The notes under the pieces: model-generated
What the model was told of the DNA's origin: nothing
Databases searched by the model: none
What the model saw: the letters and a program-made list of their open reading frames with translations, nothing else
Shown: positions 11,407 to 21,006 of the stretch, piece by piece
Layout: every line of letters begins with the position of its first letter
Position numbering within the stretch: position 1 is the first letter of the stretch
Origin: Fusarium oxysporum f. sp. lycopersici 4287
Taxonomy: Eukaryota > Ascomycota > Sordariomycetes > Hypocreales > Nectriaceae
Assembly: GCF_000149955.1 (NCBI RefSeq)
Contig: NC_030997.1
Coordinates: 1,097,535-1,161,534, forward strand
Reading direction: 5' to 3'
DNA length: 64,000 nt
Made by a program: the position numbers and the translations under genes

Positions 11407-13564
11407 ATGCCTGTCTTTCAAGAAACCTCCAACGCGGCGCGAGACCAGAGAATCCTCCCTTCGCGCGCTCTACCGTTACCCCGACTCTCTCAGCAGCCAG
11501 ACTTGTGCAATGTCTCCGAGGAGCATAAGGAAGTCGTCGTCATTGGTGTAAGTCACAGCTCTCATTGATAGAATTATCTATACTCACAAGCAAGTTATAG
11601 GCTGGACCGGCAGGTCTGTTTCTAACCTTGCTGCTCGCAAGATATGGCATCACAGAAGCCTCACTTCTCTGTCTGGACTCCAAGCCGGGTACGCTGAAAG
11701 CCGGTCAGGCAGATGGACTCCAACCCAGAACTCTTGAGGTATTCCAAAGTTTGGGAATAGCAAGTGAGATCATCAGTGAGGGATGTCATATGGAAGAGGT
11801 TGCATTTTGGAACCCCGTGCAATCGAACGCAAACACCAACGGCAATGGTTCTCATGATACAGGAATTGAACGGACCAGTTTCGCACCCGATGTCAACGTC
11901 CCTGCTCGTTTCCCGTTTGAGGTTACCATTCACCAAGGCCGAATTGAGCGAATTCTGGAAGAGAACCTTCATCTCTATGCAGGCAAGAGTGCCATCAGAA
12001 GATCGCATCGTTTCCTGGAGTACACAGTCGACGAAACCAACCCTGAATTCCCCATCATGGTTAAATACGAACAAGATCTTAAAGATGGATCAACTCAACA
12101 AGGCACCGTTCGAACAAAGTATCTCATCGGTGCAGACGGCGCACGCTCGAAAGTCCGAAAATGTATGGGTCTCGAGCTCGAGGGTGAAACAACAGATCAT
12201 ATCTGGGGTGTATGCGATTTCGTCGCCGACACCGACTTTCCCGATATTCGCAAACGCTCAGCAGTTCACTCAGACGCTGGTTCTGTCATGGTCATTCCCA
12301 GAGAACAGATTGCAACGGGCGAGTATCTCACTCGTCTTTACGTTCAGGTTGCTGAAGAGGTCGACACCAGTGGTGATACTGGGACAGACAAAAAATCTGC
12401 TGATAAGAAGCGACGTGGTGCGGTTACGTTGGAATACATCTTCGAGCAAGCGCGGCAGGTTTTTGCGCCGTATGAGATTAAGATCAAGGACGGGACGGAG
12501 CCAGATTGGTGGGCGGCTTATCAGATTGGACAGCGTATGGCTTCCAGATTTTCTGCTAAGACGTCTGATGGAGTGGAAAGGGTGTTCATTGTTGGAGATG
12601 GTAAGCTGATTCAGAATATTTTCACTGGTAGAATGCTAACTTTATGCAGCCTGCCATACTCACAGCCCTAAAGCCGGTCAGGGCATGAACGTCTCGATGA
12701 TGGACTCTTACAACCTCGCCTGGAAGCTCGCCCACAGGATCCATGGCCTTACTCCCGCAAGTCCCTCTGGAATAGACTCTATCCTCGAAACATTTTCCCA
12801 AGAGCGCGTTGATGTAGCTCGCCAGCTCATTGAGTTCGACGCCCAGTTCTCGCACATGTTCTCCGGTCGCATTGGATCAGCAGATGCCGAGACCTCGGGT
12901 CTCACCCATGAAGAGTTTCTTCGAGTCTTCAGTGAGGGCAGCGGTTTCACTAGTGGTTGTGGACTTCAGTACAAGGAGAGTAGATTGATCAAGGAGTTGG
13001 ATGCGAAGAGTAACTTGTTCCGGGGAGATCCACTTCTGGGCGCGTTGACACCAGGACGACGACTGCTTGATGTTGAGGTGAAGCGCTATGCTGATGCTAC
13101 TGCTCGTCATCTGCAAGATGGTATGTTCTCATAAGATTGAAATCACTATGTTGGACGCTGAGGGACTGACTTATTTCACAGAAATGCCACCGACTGGCCG
13201 TTACTACATCCTCGTCTTCACAAGCAACGACCTGCTCGACCAATCCGGCACTTCGCAGTCAGCTTTACAGTCATCCGTCGATATTCTACAAAAGTTCCCG
13301 AAAGGCACCGTAACCCCAATTGTGATGCATCCACTCACTTCAAGATTCGAGTGGACTGATCTGCCAGCGGGAGTAAAGACATTTGCTGAGATGCGGACTT
13401 ATGGAGTATCAAAGAAGGAGGACGTCTACCAAGTGTTGGGTGTATCAAAGGATGATGGTGTCGTTGCAGTGGTGAGACCTGATGGATATGTTGGTATGAT
13501 GGCGCCTCTGTCTAAGACGAGAGATGTAGAAGATTATCTGCGAGGTTGCTTAGTTACTATTTGA
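11407..13564 (+). CDS. FAD-dependent phenol-hydroxylase-type monooxygenase
   Basis: Four exons (11407-11547, 11601-12600, 12650-13120, 13182-13564) give 664 aa, the usual size of class A phenol 2-monooxygenase-like flavoproteins. Intron 1 splits the dinucleotide-binding motif. After splicing it reads VVVIGAGPAGLFLTLLLARYG, the FAD Rossmann motif, near residues 43-63. TKYLIGADGARSKVRK is the DG motif. [20 protein letters not shown], formed across intron 2, is the GD motif. The last 170 residues resemble the thioredoxin-like C-terminal domain of phenol hydroxylases. The expected role is hydroxylation of a phenolic ring using NAD(P)H and O2, providing a catechol for the nearby dioxygenase. The start at 11407 is the nearest ATG in frame. 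An upstream ATG at 11362 is possible. Confidence 0.9.
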
Positions 13565-13887
13565 GCTATATACTACTTCGTAAGAACGTTAAACGAAAAT
13601 TACAAATTCCATCTGCGCAGCTAATCAATTGCGGAAAGGAGGGTCAGCATCAATGGCAGCTTCTGCTGACAATTGACTGAATACTGAAGGACGAAGGATC
13701 CGTCAGCTTACCCTCGGAGACATTTCAAGCTGTACAATGGAAAGAACTATCCGGCAGAGGATAAGTATCCGGGTGCATAAAACTGAGTTTGTTAACAGCT
13801 CCTCAATTCGCCTTGTGCTCTCAGCCTCAGACCTTTACGATATTGATCCGTTGCCTCGCTTGCTGTCTCACTAGTCGTTGCACCACA
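13565..13887. other. Intergenic region upstream of hydrolase
   Basis: No gene is seen. It contains CGGAAA at 13632-13637 and two CCGG elements near 13750 and 13770, in keeping with the motif family in the other promoters of this group. An in-frame ATG at 13789 precedes the preferred start at 13888. Confidence 0.45.
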
Positions 13888-14769
13888 ATGGCCTCTGCTC
13901 AAAACATCATCAAATGCGCCGTACTTTCTACGAGCCGCAAGATATCTTACAGTATCGCACAAAAATCACAAAATGGCCCTTGGATTGTCCTCTCAAACAG
14001 CTTCGGCGCTGACACCACTCTGTATCAGCCCATCGCTCAGCGCCTCGCCTCATTAGGCTACCGAGTCCTGAGTTACGACCATCCGGGTCATGGTCAAAGT
14101 AGTCCTGTCAAAGATGTCGATAACGTCGAGATGGAAGAACTGATCAACGACATCGACGAACTCCTTCGAGTCTTGGACATCGACAGCATCCGCGCCTGGG
14201 TCGGCGTCTCACTTGGCGCAGCCAGCGGCGTCTACCTAGCCTGCCGTCACCCAAAATTGATCCAAAACCTTGCATACTGCGCATGCCCTCCTGCATCTTT
14301 TGGCGCCCTTGATATAATGCCGCTTGATTACTTCGACAAGATGCGCGCTCAGGCTGAAGCAGATGGGACTACTGCGACTGTTATTCGGCAAATGCACTAC
14401 GGCTGGGCGAGCAAAGAGTGGCTTGATGAACATCTAGACCAGGATGAACGACTTAAACTTGCTAGTTCAACTCTGAGTCTCGATGGCTTGCGTGCGATGA
14501 TGACGTTGCAGAAGAATAAGCGCTTTGACATGCGGCCGCTCGTACCTCAGCTTTTGGAAAGCTGTGAGAAGATAATGTTTGTTAAAGGAGGCCATGATGC
14601 GCACCTCAACCCTTTAGTGGATATGATGAGAGATTTGGTTGTCAAGGCTGCGCAGGAGAAGGGTATCGGGAGTGATTTCAAGCTTGTCACCGTGCCGGAC
14701 TCGGGGCACGTAATGTACTTAGAGAACGAGAGCTATTTTGTTGATGCTATCAAGGAGTTCATTTCCTAG
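13888..14769 (+). CDS. Alpha/beta hydrolase, 3-oxoadipate enol-lactonase-like
   Basis: Single-exon gene, 293 aa. The serine-hydrolase nucleophile elbow GVSLGA carries the likely catalytic Ser. The preceding strand YRVLSYDHPGHGQS is the typical HPGHG segment of enol-lactonase-type hydrolases. Late in the protein KGGHDAH can supply the acid and PDSGHVMYLE the catalytic His. The similarity is to 3-oxoadipate enol-lactone hydrolases, which open the lactone made from muconate in the catechol branch of the beta-ketoadipate pathway. That role would fit the dioxygenase next door, but other esterase or lactonase roles are possible. I chose the ATG at 13888 (CCACAATGGCC) over the in-frame ATG at 13789, which would add a Cys-rich extension. 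Confidence 0.88.
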   Translation: MASAQNIIKCAVLSTSRKISYSIAQKSQNGPWIVLSNSFGADTTLYQPIAQRLASLGYRVLSYDHPGHGQSSPVKDVDNVEMEELINDIDELLRVLDIDSIRAWVGVSLGAASGVYLACRHPKLIQNLAYCACPPASFGALDIMPLDYFDKMRAQAEADGTTATVIRQMHYGWASKEWLDEHLDQDERLKLASSTLSLDGLRAMMTLQKNKRFDMRPLVPQLLESCEKIMFVKGGHDAHLNPLVDMMRDLVVKAAQEKGIGSDFKLVTVPDSGHVMYLENESYFVDAIKEFIS

Positions 14770-15076
14770 TCAGCTCTGGGCTAGCTTTAATTTATATTCA
14801 GTACGACTTTATGGGGATGAATACTTTGAGTTCCTCACGGTTGGCAGTGACGGCATCGATGGCGCTAGTTTGCACCCTTCATGTCAAGCTGCACCCTAAC
14901 TGTAAGAATGCGCCCTATGAATGAATTCCTCAACATTTGATGATGTGCATGACTTGGCACTGTTTGTTAGGGAATATTATATATAGCTGATCTTACTACT
15001 ACTTTATGTCTGGTTGGTACTGATATTCTCTAATTAACCTCCAATCTTCTATCATTTCATTACCCTCACCGTCATC
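14770..15076. other. Intergenic region, promoter of TrpB-like gene
   Basis: Nothing beyond a probable TATA-like stretch (TATTATATATAG near 14973) and a pyrimidine-rich leader just before the ATG at 15077. None of the CGGAAA elements seen in the neighbouring promoters was noticed here. Confidence 0.45.
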
Positions 15077-16294
15077 ATGGGAAGCATTCATCAACCTCAC
15101 TCAGACACCTACCCAGATCCAAATGGCTTCTACGGCCAATTCGGTGGTAACTTCTACCCACCCGAAGCTCACCAAGCACTCGAAGAACTGGCCACCAAGT
15201 ACCAAGAACTCCGCCACTCACCCTCGTTCAACCAAACGCTCAACAAAGTCCGCATCGGTCTGCAAGGCCGCCCAACGCCAATCCACCATCTCGAGAACAT
15301 CTCCCGAGAAGTCGGCGGTGCTCAAATCTTCGTCAAGCGCGAAGACCTAAACCATACAGGCGCGCACAAGATCAATCACTGCGTTGGTTTCGCACTTCTC
15401 GCCAAAGCAATGGGAAAGACTAAGCTCATCGCTGAGACGGGGGCAGGTCAACACGGTGTTGCACTCGCGACTGCAGCGGCGTATTTTGGTCTTGAGTGTG
15501 AGGTTCATATGGGCGGTGTTGATACCGAGAAGCAAAAGTCTAATGTTGGTCGAATGCAAATCCTTGGAGCAAGAGTTGTTGCTGCTACAGCGGGACAGTC
15601 TGCGTTGAAAGAAGCAAGTGACTCGGCTTTCAATGCGTATGTTGAACAGCGAGAGCATGCGCTGTATGCAATTGGTTCGGCGATTGGGCCCCATCCATTC
15701 CCATTGATTGTGAGAGACTTTCAGTCCGTGATCGGCAAAGAAGCTCGAGAGCAATTCCTCGCCATGAGTGATGGTACTCTGCCTGAGCATGTTGTCGCAT
15801 GTGTCGCTGGTGGATCCAATGCGATGGGAATGTACTCTGCTTTCATTGATGATACAGAAGTGAAGTTGCATGCGGTGGAACCATTGGGACGATCCGAGAA
15901 ACTTGGCGAGCATGCAGCGACATTATCATACGGTAGACCAGGTACATTGCATGGCGCAAAGACGCTGGTTCTCCAACAAGATGAAGGCAAGCCTGCTCCC
16001 GTTTCATCCGTAGCCTCCGGGCTAGTCTATCCTGGTATTGGACCTGAGGTGGCAATGCTTCACGACGCTGGGCGTATATCAGTCACAACAGTTGGTAACG
16101 ACGAGGTCATCAGCACATTCTTCCGCATAGCAAAGAGCGAGGGTATCATCATTGCCCTAGAGAGTGCACATGCAATCGCATTTGCTATTCGTTTGGCAGC
16201 GCAACGACCTTCACCAGAGCGGATTCTGGTCAATCTATCGGGGCGAGGAGATAAAGATGTAGATTATGTTCTCGAGCATCATGGAACTGGTTGA
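15077..16294 (+). CDS. Free-standing tryptophan synthase beta-like protein
   Basis: Intronless gene of 405 aa for a PLP enzyme with the whole TrpB fold and no TrpA part. Visible family marks: the opening GFYGQFGGNFYPPE; VKREDLNHTGAHKIN with the PLP lysine; AETGAGQHG with the catalytic Glu that activates indole; the phosphate-binding stretch AGGSNAMGMYSAF; VRDFQSVIG; and LSGRGDKD near the end. Small departures from housekeeping TrpB include HKINHCVG where HKINNALG is usual, and AGGSNA for GGGSNA. Fungal tryptophan synthase is normally one fused TrpA-TrpB chain, so this is a second, bacterial-style enzyme. It may condense serine with indole or a related nucleophile, or act as a deaminase. Absence of introns and placement in a catabolic cluster suggest horizontal acquisition, which is an inference. 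Confidence 0.92.
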   Translation: MGSIHQPHSDTYPDPNGFYGQFGGNFYPPEAHQALEELATKYQELRHSPSFNQTLNKVRIGLQGRPTPIHHLENISREVGGAQIFVKREDLNHTGAHKINHCVGFALLAKAMGKTKLIAETGAGQHGVALATAAAYFGLECEVHMGGVDTEKQKSNVGRMQILGARVVAATAGQSALKEASDSAFNAYVEQREHALYAIGSAIGPHPFPLIVRDFQSVIGKEAREQFLAMSDGTLPEHVVACVAGGSNAMGMYSAFIDDTEVKLHAVEPLGRSEKLGEHAATLSYGRPGTLHGAKTLVLQQDEGKPAPVSSVASGLVYPGIGPEVAMLHDAGRISVTTVGNDEVISTFFRIAKSEGIIIALESAHAIAFAIRLAAQRPSPERILVNLSGRGDKDVDYVLEHHGTG

Positions 16295-16368
16295 AATAAT
16301 CGATGAATTGGGCGTTGGTAGGGTAGTAGATATTGTTTCTGAGCCGACGAAGCATCAGCACTAGCTTG

Positions 16369-16468
16369 GGTGAGATGGCCGAGTTGGTTATGGCGCCAGG
16401 TTAAGGTTAACCTTAACACCAATTTCCTGGTGGAGCAATCCTCCTGGGTTCGAGTCCCAGTCTCATCA
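16369..16468 (+). tRNA. tRNA-Leu (AAG), with intron
   Basis: The 100-nt sequence folds with acceptor GGTGAGA / TCTCATC, discriminator A, long variable arm (TGGAGCAATCCTCC) and T loop GGTTCGAGTCC. The anticodon stem CCAGG/CCTGG encloses TTAAGG plus an intron of about 18 nt starting TTAACC. The intron CCTT can pair with the anticodon AAGG, as in other eukaryotic tRNA-Leu introns. Confidence 0.93.
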
Positions 16469-16978
16469 AACATTTCATTTTTGGCCTCTCAATAGCTACA
16501 ATCAGCTGTACACTCTTGCGCCTGTCTTTTTGCGTAGCTTGGGCTCTATAAATTTGGGCGTTGTGGTTCTATCTTTTCATTTGGGGAGCTGATCCTGCCG
16601 AAGTCATCCCGGTGCAAGATTCCGGTTCTTGTGAGTTGGGCAGATTTTGAGGTACCTCTACGAACGGGTTTCGCTGGACGTCGCTACCACCAAGTCTCCT
16701 AGAATTCAATCAGGGCCGCCGCTTTGTTTGCACTCTAGTAAGGGTCTAGTATTCCAAGCACCAGTCTTTCAAGTCGTTCGAGAAGTCGATAACAAGGCAG
16801 ACAATTAGGCCAACCTACCCTCTCCCCGATACTACTCAAAACGGGAATAGTCTTTCCACTATGATCCACGATAAGACGAATACACGTGATTTAATTCTTG
16901 TGGAGTCATTACTCCATGCTAGCGAATTTTGAACGGTGCTGTAAAAACTAGAGAAAATTCGACGGATTGACCGCCAAA
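16469..16978. other. Intergenic region, no gene seen
   Basis: Follows the tRNA-Leu gene, whose transcript may end at the T-rich stretch near 16475. No open frame with coding character or clear motif was found before the methyltransferase start at 16979. Confidence 0.5.
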
Positions 16979-17724
16979 ATGACAATTGCAGAGGACCAAC
17001 AGCTCGGACTTTCCGAGTACTGGGATAGTCGCTATGCGACGTCAAATAATAATGAGCCAACTCATGAATGGTTCCGGTCATTTTCGCAGGTCCTTCCATT
17101 TCTACAGAAGAACCTCTTGGAGCAACCAGGACGGACAGCACAGGATAACCCAAGGATTCTTCACCTTGGCTCGGGCGATAGTGTCAGTCCACTGATAATC
17201 GAAATTCTGTCACAGTAAACTAACTTCAGCTCAGGTTGTACCTGCTGAGCTTGCCGAGCGTGGTTACCAGAAGCAATTATGTGTCGACTTCTCTCCTGTA
17301 GTGGTTGATATGATGACAGAGAGACATAAGGAAATTACAGGAATCGAATGGAGTAGAGTTGATGTCCGAGATATGCCATCAATTGCTACTGGCTCTATAG
17401 ATGTCGCTTTCGATAAGGGAACGTTGGACGCCATGATTTACGGCAGCCCCTGGAGCCCTCCTGATGAAGTGAAGGAAAATACAAGCAAATACTTGAAAGA
17501 GGTACGTGGTTGACTATTTGCCCCAGGAAATGATGGCTTCTAACGACCTGTAGGTACATCGTGCGCTAAAGGCGGATGGAGTGTTTCTATACATTACTTT
17601 CAGACAACCCCATTTTATGAAGTTGTTACTAAACCCAGATAACATCTTTGACATGGAAATGGAGGTACTGGGAGACGGTGGAGGCTTTGACTATTATGGT
17701 TATGTTATAAGGAAATCTCAATAA
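16979..17724 (+). CDS. Class I SAM methyltransferase, METTL13/EFM-like
   Basis: Three exons (16979-17182, 17235-17501, 17554-17724) give 213 aa. The protein opens with LSEYWDSRYA, typical of the protein-lysine methyltransferase-like group related to METTL13. Motif I is LHLGSGDS around residues 60-68, directly at the first splice junction. VDFSPVVVDMM is motif Post I (acidic residue for the SAM ribose). FDKGTLDAMIYG is the DKGTLD motif of this group, and ALKADGVFLYITFRQPHF is motif III. Family members methylate elongation factor or other proteins, but the target is unknown. The first donor is a slightly unusual GTCAGT. The join is supported by the branch site CTAAC and the restored motif. The gene is not obviously linked in function to its neighbours. 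Confidence 0.85.
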
Positions 17725-18071
17725 ACTTCTGAACTTTCATAACGTACTGCTTTCATATGAATCTCTTGGGAGGTAAAGTTTGTTTTCGATGGGCAGCTGG
17801 GGAATAATGTGACGAAAGACTCCGTAATCACAGTCCAATATCAAAAGCAGTACATTAGGAAAATCCACCACCGACAACTGAAAAGAAAGACCCGCGCTCT
17901 TTTCTCCCTATGAAAAAGATCGTCTTTCATTCAGAGATGCATAGTCAGCAGCAATCAGAATTATGAAAGACCACCACATGTATACACTCCTCTCAGCATT
18001 CACTCACGCGTTGCTGGTTGGCAGTAACCAGTTATGATATGCGATACGCTTCACTTCACACCCTGCACCAC
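17725..18071. other. Intergenic region between convergent genes
   Basis: The two flanking genes point toward each other, so this stretch should hold both 3' ends. Nothing else is seen. Confidence 0.5.
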
Positions 18072-19139
18072 TCATTCTTCATCACTTTCTTCTTCAGTCT
18101 CCCATTCCTCATATTCCTGCTTTTCCTTATCAACCATATATCTCTCACAGATACCATAGTATGTAAAAAATGACGGTGCATTCCCAGGGACATCCTCCTC
18201 ACAGTTTGAAAATACCGTCTCGCGGCTGATCTTGAGAGTCAAGTAATTGTCGTCAAAGAACTGGATATATACCGGCTCTTCGCTTGTTCCCAAGTTATGA
18301 GTTTTGGTGCTGCGATACTCTGGTGGTGTGAATCTGTCTATTGAACAGACATCTTCTGCAAGTAAATACATGTACCCGGAGTTCCTTTCAGCTCTTAGTG
18401 GTAGACGCTGTTCCAGGCTATAATTGTCCCACTCGTAGAAGGGGGCATCAGACTCGATGTATCTCGTAGGAGCGAGCTCGTAAGGGCAGTGCTTGATATG
18501 GTCGATTGACCAGAGCTTGAACATTCTCATGAGGCCAAGTTTGAGAGGCGGGGGCGTCTCGTCGATAGATTGAACTCGGGCGAGAGCGTCTTTGATTTCA
18601 CTGACGCAATGCATCTCGAGTTCGATATCTTCTTTGGTAGTCACCTCTTCGTATGACTTCCAAGGTCTCAGTTATTTTCTGCGCTGTTTACAAGTAACCC
18701 CGGCTTTTCCCGCATCCTCATAAACTTCAATCTCCTGAGCCTCTTTTCTCATTTGCTCTCTTATTTACTGTCTCATCTTTCCCTTCTCATCTTCCCACTT
18801 CTTATATGTTCGCAATTCTCTCTTGCGGTCACGCCGTTCTTGCTTCATCTCGGCGCACATAAGGTCAGCGGGGTTGTTTTGGTCGATTTCCTTGTCTGAA
18901 ACTCGGTCGTCCCCGTCCAAATCTCTGTGTTATTTGCATATAGCATCGCTGCCATAATCGCTGCCATTTCTAGAGGCGCAGGAGAAAGTAGAATAATCAG
19001 AAAGGTCCTCGTCATAGTCTTCAGGGCGGGTTTGTGAATCTTCGTCCCACGAAGTCGCTTCTTCGCGGGCAAAGCGGTCTCGTACAAGGTCAGTGACGCG
19101 GTGATACCAGTCCGGTCTAACTATTGCACCCAAAAACAT
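18072..19139 (-). pseudogene. Uncharacterised 355-codon gene with three in-frame TAA
   Basis: From the ATG at 19139 (MFLGAIVRPDWYHRVTDLVR) to a TGA near 18072, one reading frame keeps coding character throughout. It is broken only by TAA at 18932-18930, 18767-18765 and 18674-18672. Between the stops the product is rich in charged residues (CAEMKQERRDRKRELRTYKK, then IREQMRKEAQEIEVYEDAGK), suggesting a coiled coil. The C-terminal 190 residues look like a folded domain with an acidic tail. No family is recognised. All three TAA could come from CAA, the change made by repeat-induced point mutation. An alternative is a 102-bp intron (18768-18667, GTAAAT to CTGAG) that removes the last two stops, but it would not explain the first. 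The window shows no frameshift. Confidence 0.6.
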
Positions 19140-19386
19140 GATGTGATGGATTTCGGAAGGAGTTAGGTGATGAAAAGATGGAGAGTATAGGAGATTGTGG
19201 TAACATTAAATCAAACACATGAACTGACAAGCGATGTGACTGTACTTCATGTGCCCAAACCTAGATAGCCATACGCTAAAAACGGATGAACGATAGATAG
19301 TCCTTGAGACACGGCATCGTAGAATCAGTCAATCTTCACGGTCGTGGTATGTCCAATCAGACACATAACGTTCCACAATAAGTCCT

Positions 19387-19488
19387 GGGCGAATGGTTTA
19401 GTGGTATAATACTCCCTTAGCAAGTTCTGTCCAAGTTACAGATCATCGCATCTGGGAGTGGTCCAGGGTTCGATTCCCTGTTCGTCCA
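19387..19488 (+). tRNA. tRNA-Ala (AGC), with intron
   Basis: The 102-nt gene has acceptor GGGCGAA / TTCGTCC with a G3-U70 pair, the identity mark of alanine tRNA, and discriminator A. The D arm is GGTTTAGTGGTATAATAC. The anticodon stem CTCCC/GGGAG encloses TTAGCA (anticodon AGC) and an intron of about 30 nt. The T arm is CCAGGGTTCGATTCCCTG. Confidence 0.92.
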
Positions 19489-19842
19489 ATCACGGTGGTT
19501 AGATTCCACTAGCATTCTCATTTTTGCTTTTTTAATAAGTCGCTGACGTTTTTGTGTGTCAGTACACGACTTGGCCATGCAGTATTACCTCTGGCTCTGA
19601 GTTGAGTGTGTAACCGTGCGCGTTATCTCAGCAGACGTCGGCTTTTTCTTTTCGTCTATTATTTGTGAGACAAGGCAGGGTTAAGTCATGGAAATGAGGA
19701 CACAGTAGTGAAGAAACCACAAGTGCACTACATATAACCCTGGTAAAGTTTCGTGTATATTTATCATGTAGAAGACAAAGCCCAATCTTGTAACGCAGTT
19801 ACACGACGAAATAATCTACAGTAACCGGTACCAAGACGCCTG
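19489..19842. other. Intergenic region, 3' of the repeat precursor
   Basis: A T-rich stretch near 19530 may end the tRNA-Ala transcript. The rest is probably the 3' untranslated region of the minus-strand precursor gene. No other feature is seen. Confidence 0.45.
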
Positions 19843-20265
19843 CTACTTTGATCTGGCATCACCTGTCGCCCGCTTCTTATCACCGCCATCAAACCAACCA
19901 ACATCAGTTTGAAGAAAGAAGCTCTCAGCCTCAGCATCAGAAGGCTCACGTTTCTCAGTCTGATCACGCTTCACAATCGGAGTTCTCTTGTCAATTGTAG
20001 TGCGCTTCTTATCTCCGCCATCAAACCACCCAACGTCTGTTTGAAGGAAGAAGCTTTCAGCGTCAGCGTCAGCTGGAGCACGCTTTTTGGTCGAGGGCTT
20101 CTTAGATATGGCACGTTTCTTATCGCCGCCGTCGAACCAACCGACATCAGTCTGGAGGAAGAAACTCTCGGCTTCGGCTTTCTTGGAAAGTTGGCTATTG
20201 GCAGGCGTAGGTGCTGCCAAAGCAAGTAGGGGAGCGCTGAGCGCCAGAATATGAGAGACCTTCAT
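19843..20265 (-). CDS. Kex2-type repeat precursor, candidate RiPP precursor
   Basis: Intronless gene of 140 aa. Residues 1-22 (MKVSHILALSAPLLALAAPTPA) are a signal peptide. The unit AESFFLQTDVGWFDGGDKKR occurs three times without a change (residues 32-51, 69-88, 113-132). Each unit ends in KKR, a Kex2 site, and follows an acidic Ala/Asp/Glu lead (AEAE, ADADAE, DAEAE). Spacers between units are variable and cut up by further KR or KKR sites (STKKR, TIDKR, PIVKR, QTEKR). Golgi Kex2 cleavage would release three copies of a peptide containing SFFLQTDVGWFDGGD. This layout is known from fungal dikaritin precursors (UstA type) and from alpha-pheromone precursors, but the core matches neither as far as I know. 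A UstYa-family gene lies divergently 741 bp away. The start ATG at 20265 is the only one that exposes the signal peptide. Confidence 0.85.
   Translation of the reverse strand: MKVSHILALSAPLLALAAPTPANSQLSKKAEAESFFLQTDVGWFDGGDKKRAISKKPSTKKRAPADADAESFFLQTDVGWFDGGDKKRTTIDKRTPIVKRDQTEKREPSDAEAESFFLQTDVGWFDGGDKKRATGDARSK
19870..20172 (-). repeat. Three 60-bp repeats encoding identical 20-residue units
   Basis: Units at 20172-20113, 20061-20002 and 19929-19870 encode the same 20 residues, but the DNA differs at many third codon positions (for example the DNA for GGDKKR differs in each copy). Identical protein with silent DNA differences points to selection on the peptide and against recent duplication as the sole cause of identity. 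Confidence 0.85.
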
Positions 20266-21006
20266 GTCGTTAAGGTTTCTGGCTCTTGTTTTCAAGATAG
20301 GTGATGATAGTAGAATAGAGTTCAACGTTGATGAATGATGTCGCTGTCGCCTGCCTGTAACTTCTTGTGATCATGATGAGCTTATATCCTTATTTTATTC
20401 TACTTATCTCGGTGCAATGCTGTGCCGAAATTGATGTTATGGTCCTTCGATACATCCTTTGAAAACAAAAGCGATCTCGTCATGTGCGGGGGAATGTCAC
20501 GTTGTGCTCACAAATAGCCATGCATTTCAAGCATCGAGGTAATAGCACGGATGATCGAAGCCGAAGAGCTTACCATGACATTTGTGACCAGTATGCATGA
20601 AGAGTTTTGTAGACAAGGTCGAACTGCATTATGCGACAACTCATTGGATTGGGATTTTAGCATATTCCTACGAAGGATTTCCTAGGCCTGAAAGTCTGTA
20701 GTCCGTATCGTGAGTGGTGGATAAAAGCTCAATCTTACATGCAGTCTTGGCACAGCCTAAATCCTACAAGAGGGGATAGTTCTATGAGCGGCAACTATCT
20801 ACAGAAAATCAAAAATCTCACCGGCATAGTATGTCGCGAACGTAAGTGAGGGCTCGGCATAGTGGTGGCCGAATGGCAGGATAAGATGAGTTGCATGTCA
20901 GCGCTAGAGCAACACGGAATCCCGTTCATGTATGCCATATATCGAGCGGCATTCGTTTGTTATTTTTCGCAGTGTCAAATTTCGCCTTGCCATTTCTCTC
21001 ACAGAA
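20266..21006. promoter_or_regulatory. Divergent promoter between precursor and UstYa-like gene
   Basis: 741 bp separate the two start codons. No convincing operator was found by eye. An in-frame ATG at 20932 upstream of the preferred UstYa start lies inside it. The arrangement would allow joint control of precursor and modifying enzyme. Confidence 0.45.

Noticed and set aside
16401..16416. 16-bp palindrome TTAAGGTTAACCTTAA as a possible operator
   Set aside because: It lies inside the tRNA-Leu gene, where it is the anticodon loop pairing with its intron.
18072..18644. A complete gene of 190 codons starting at 18644
   Set aside because: The codon at 18644 is GTG, not ATG, and coding sequence continues upstream in the same frame through the TAA codons.
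19843..20265. Repeat precursor as the mating alpha-pheromone gene
   Set aside because: The layout (signal peptide, acidic lead, KR sites) is alike, but the core lacks the WC...W type sequence expected of Fusarium alpha-pheromone.
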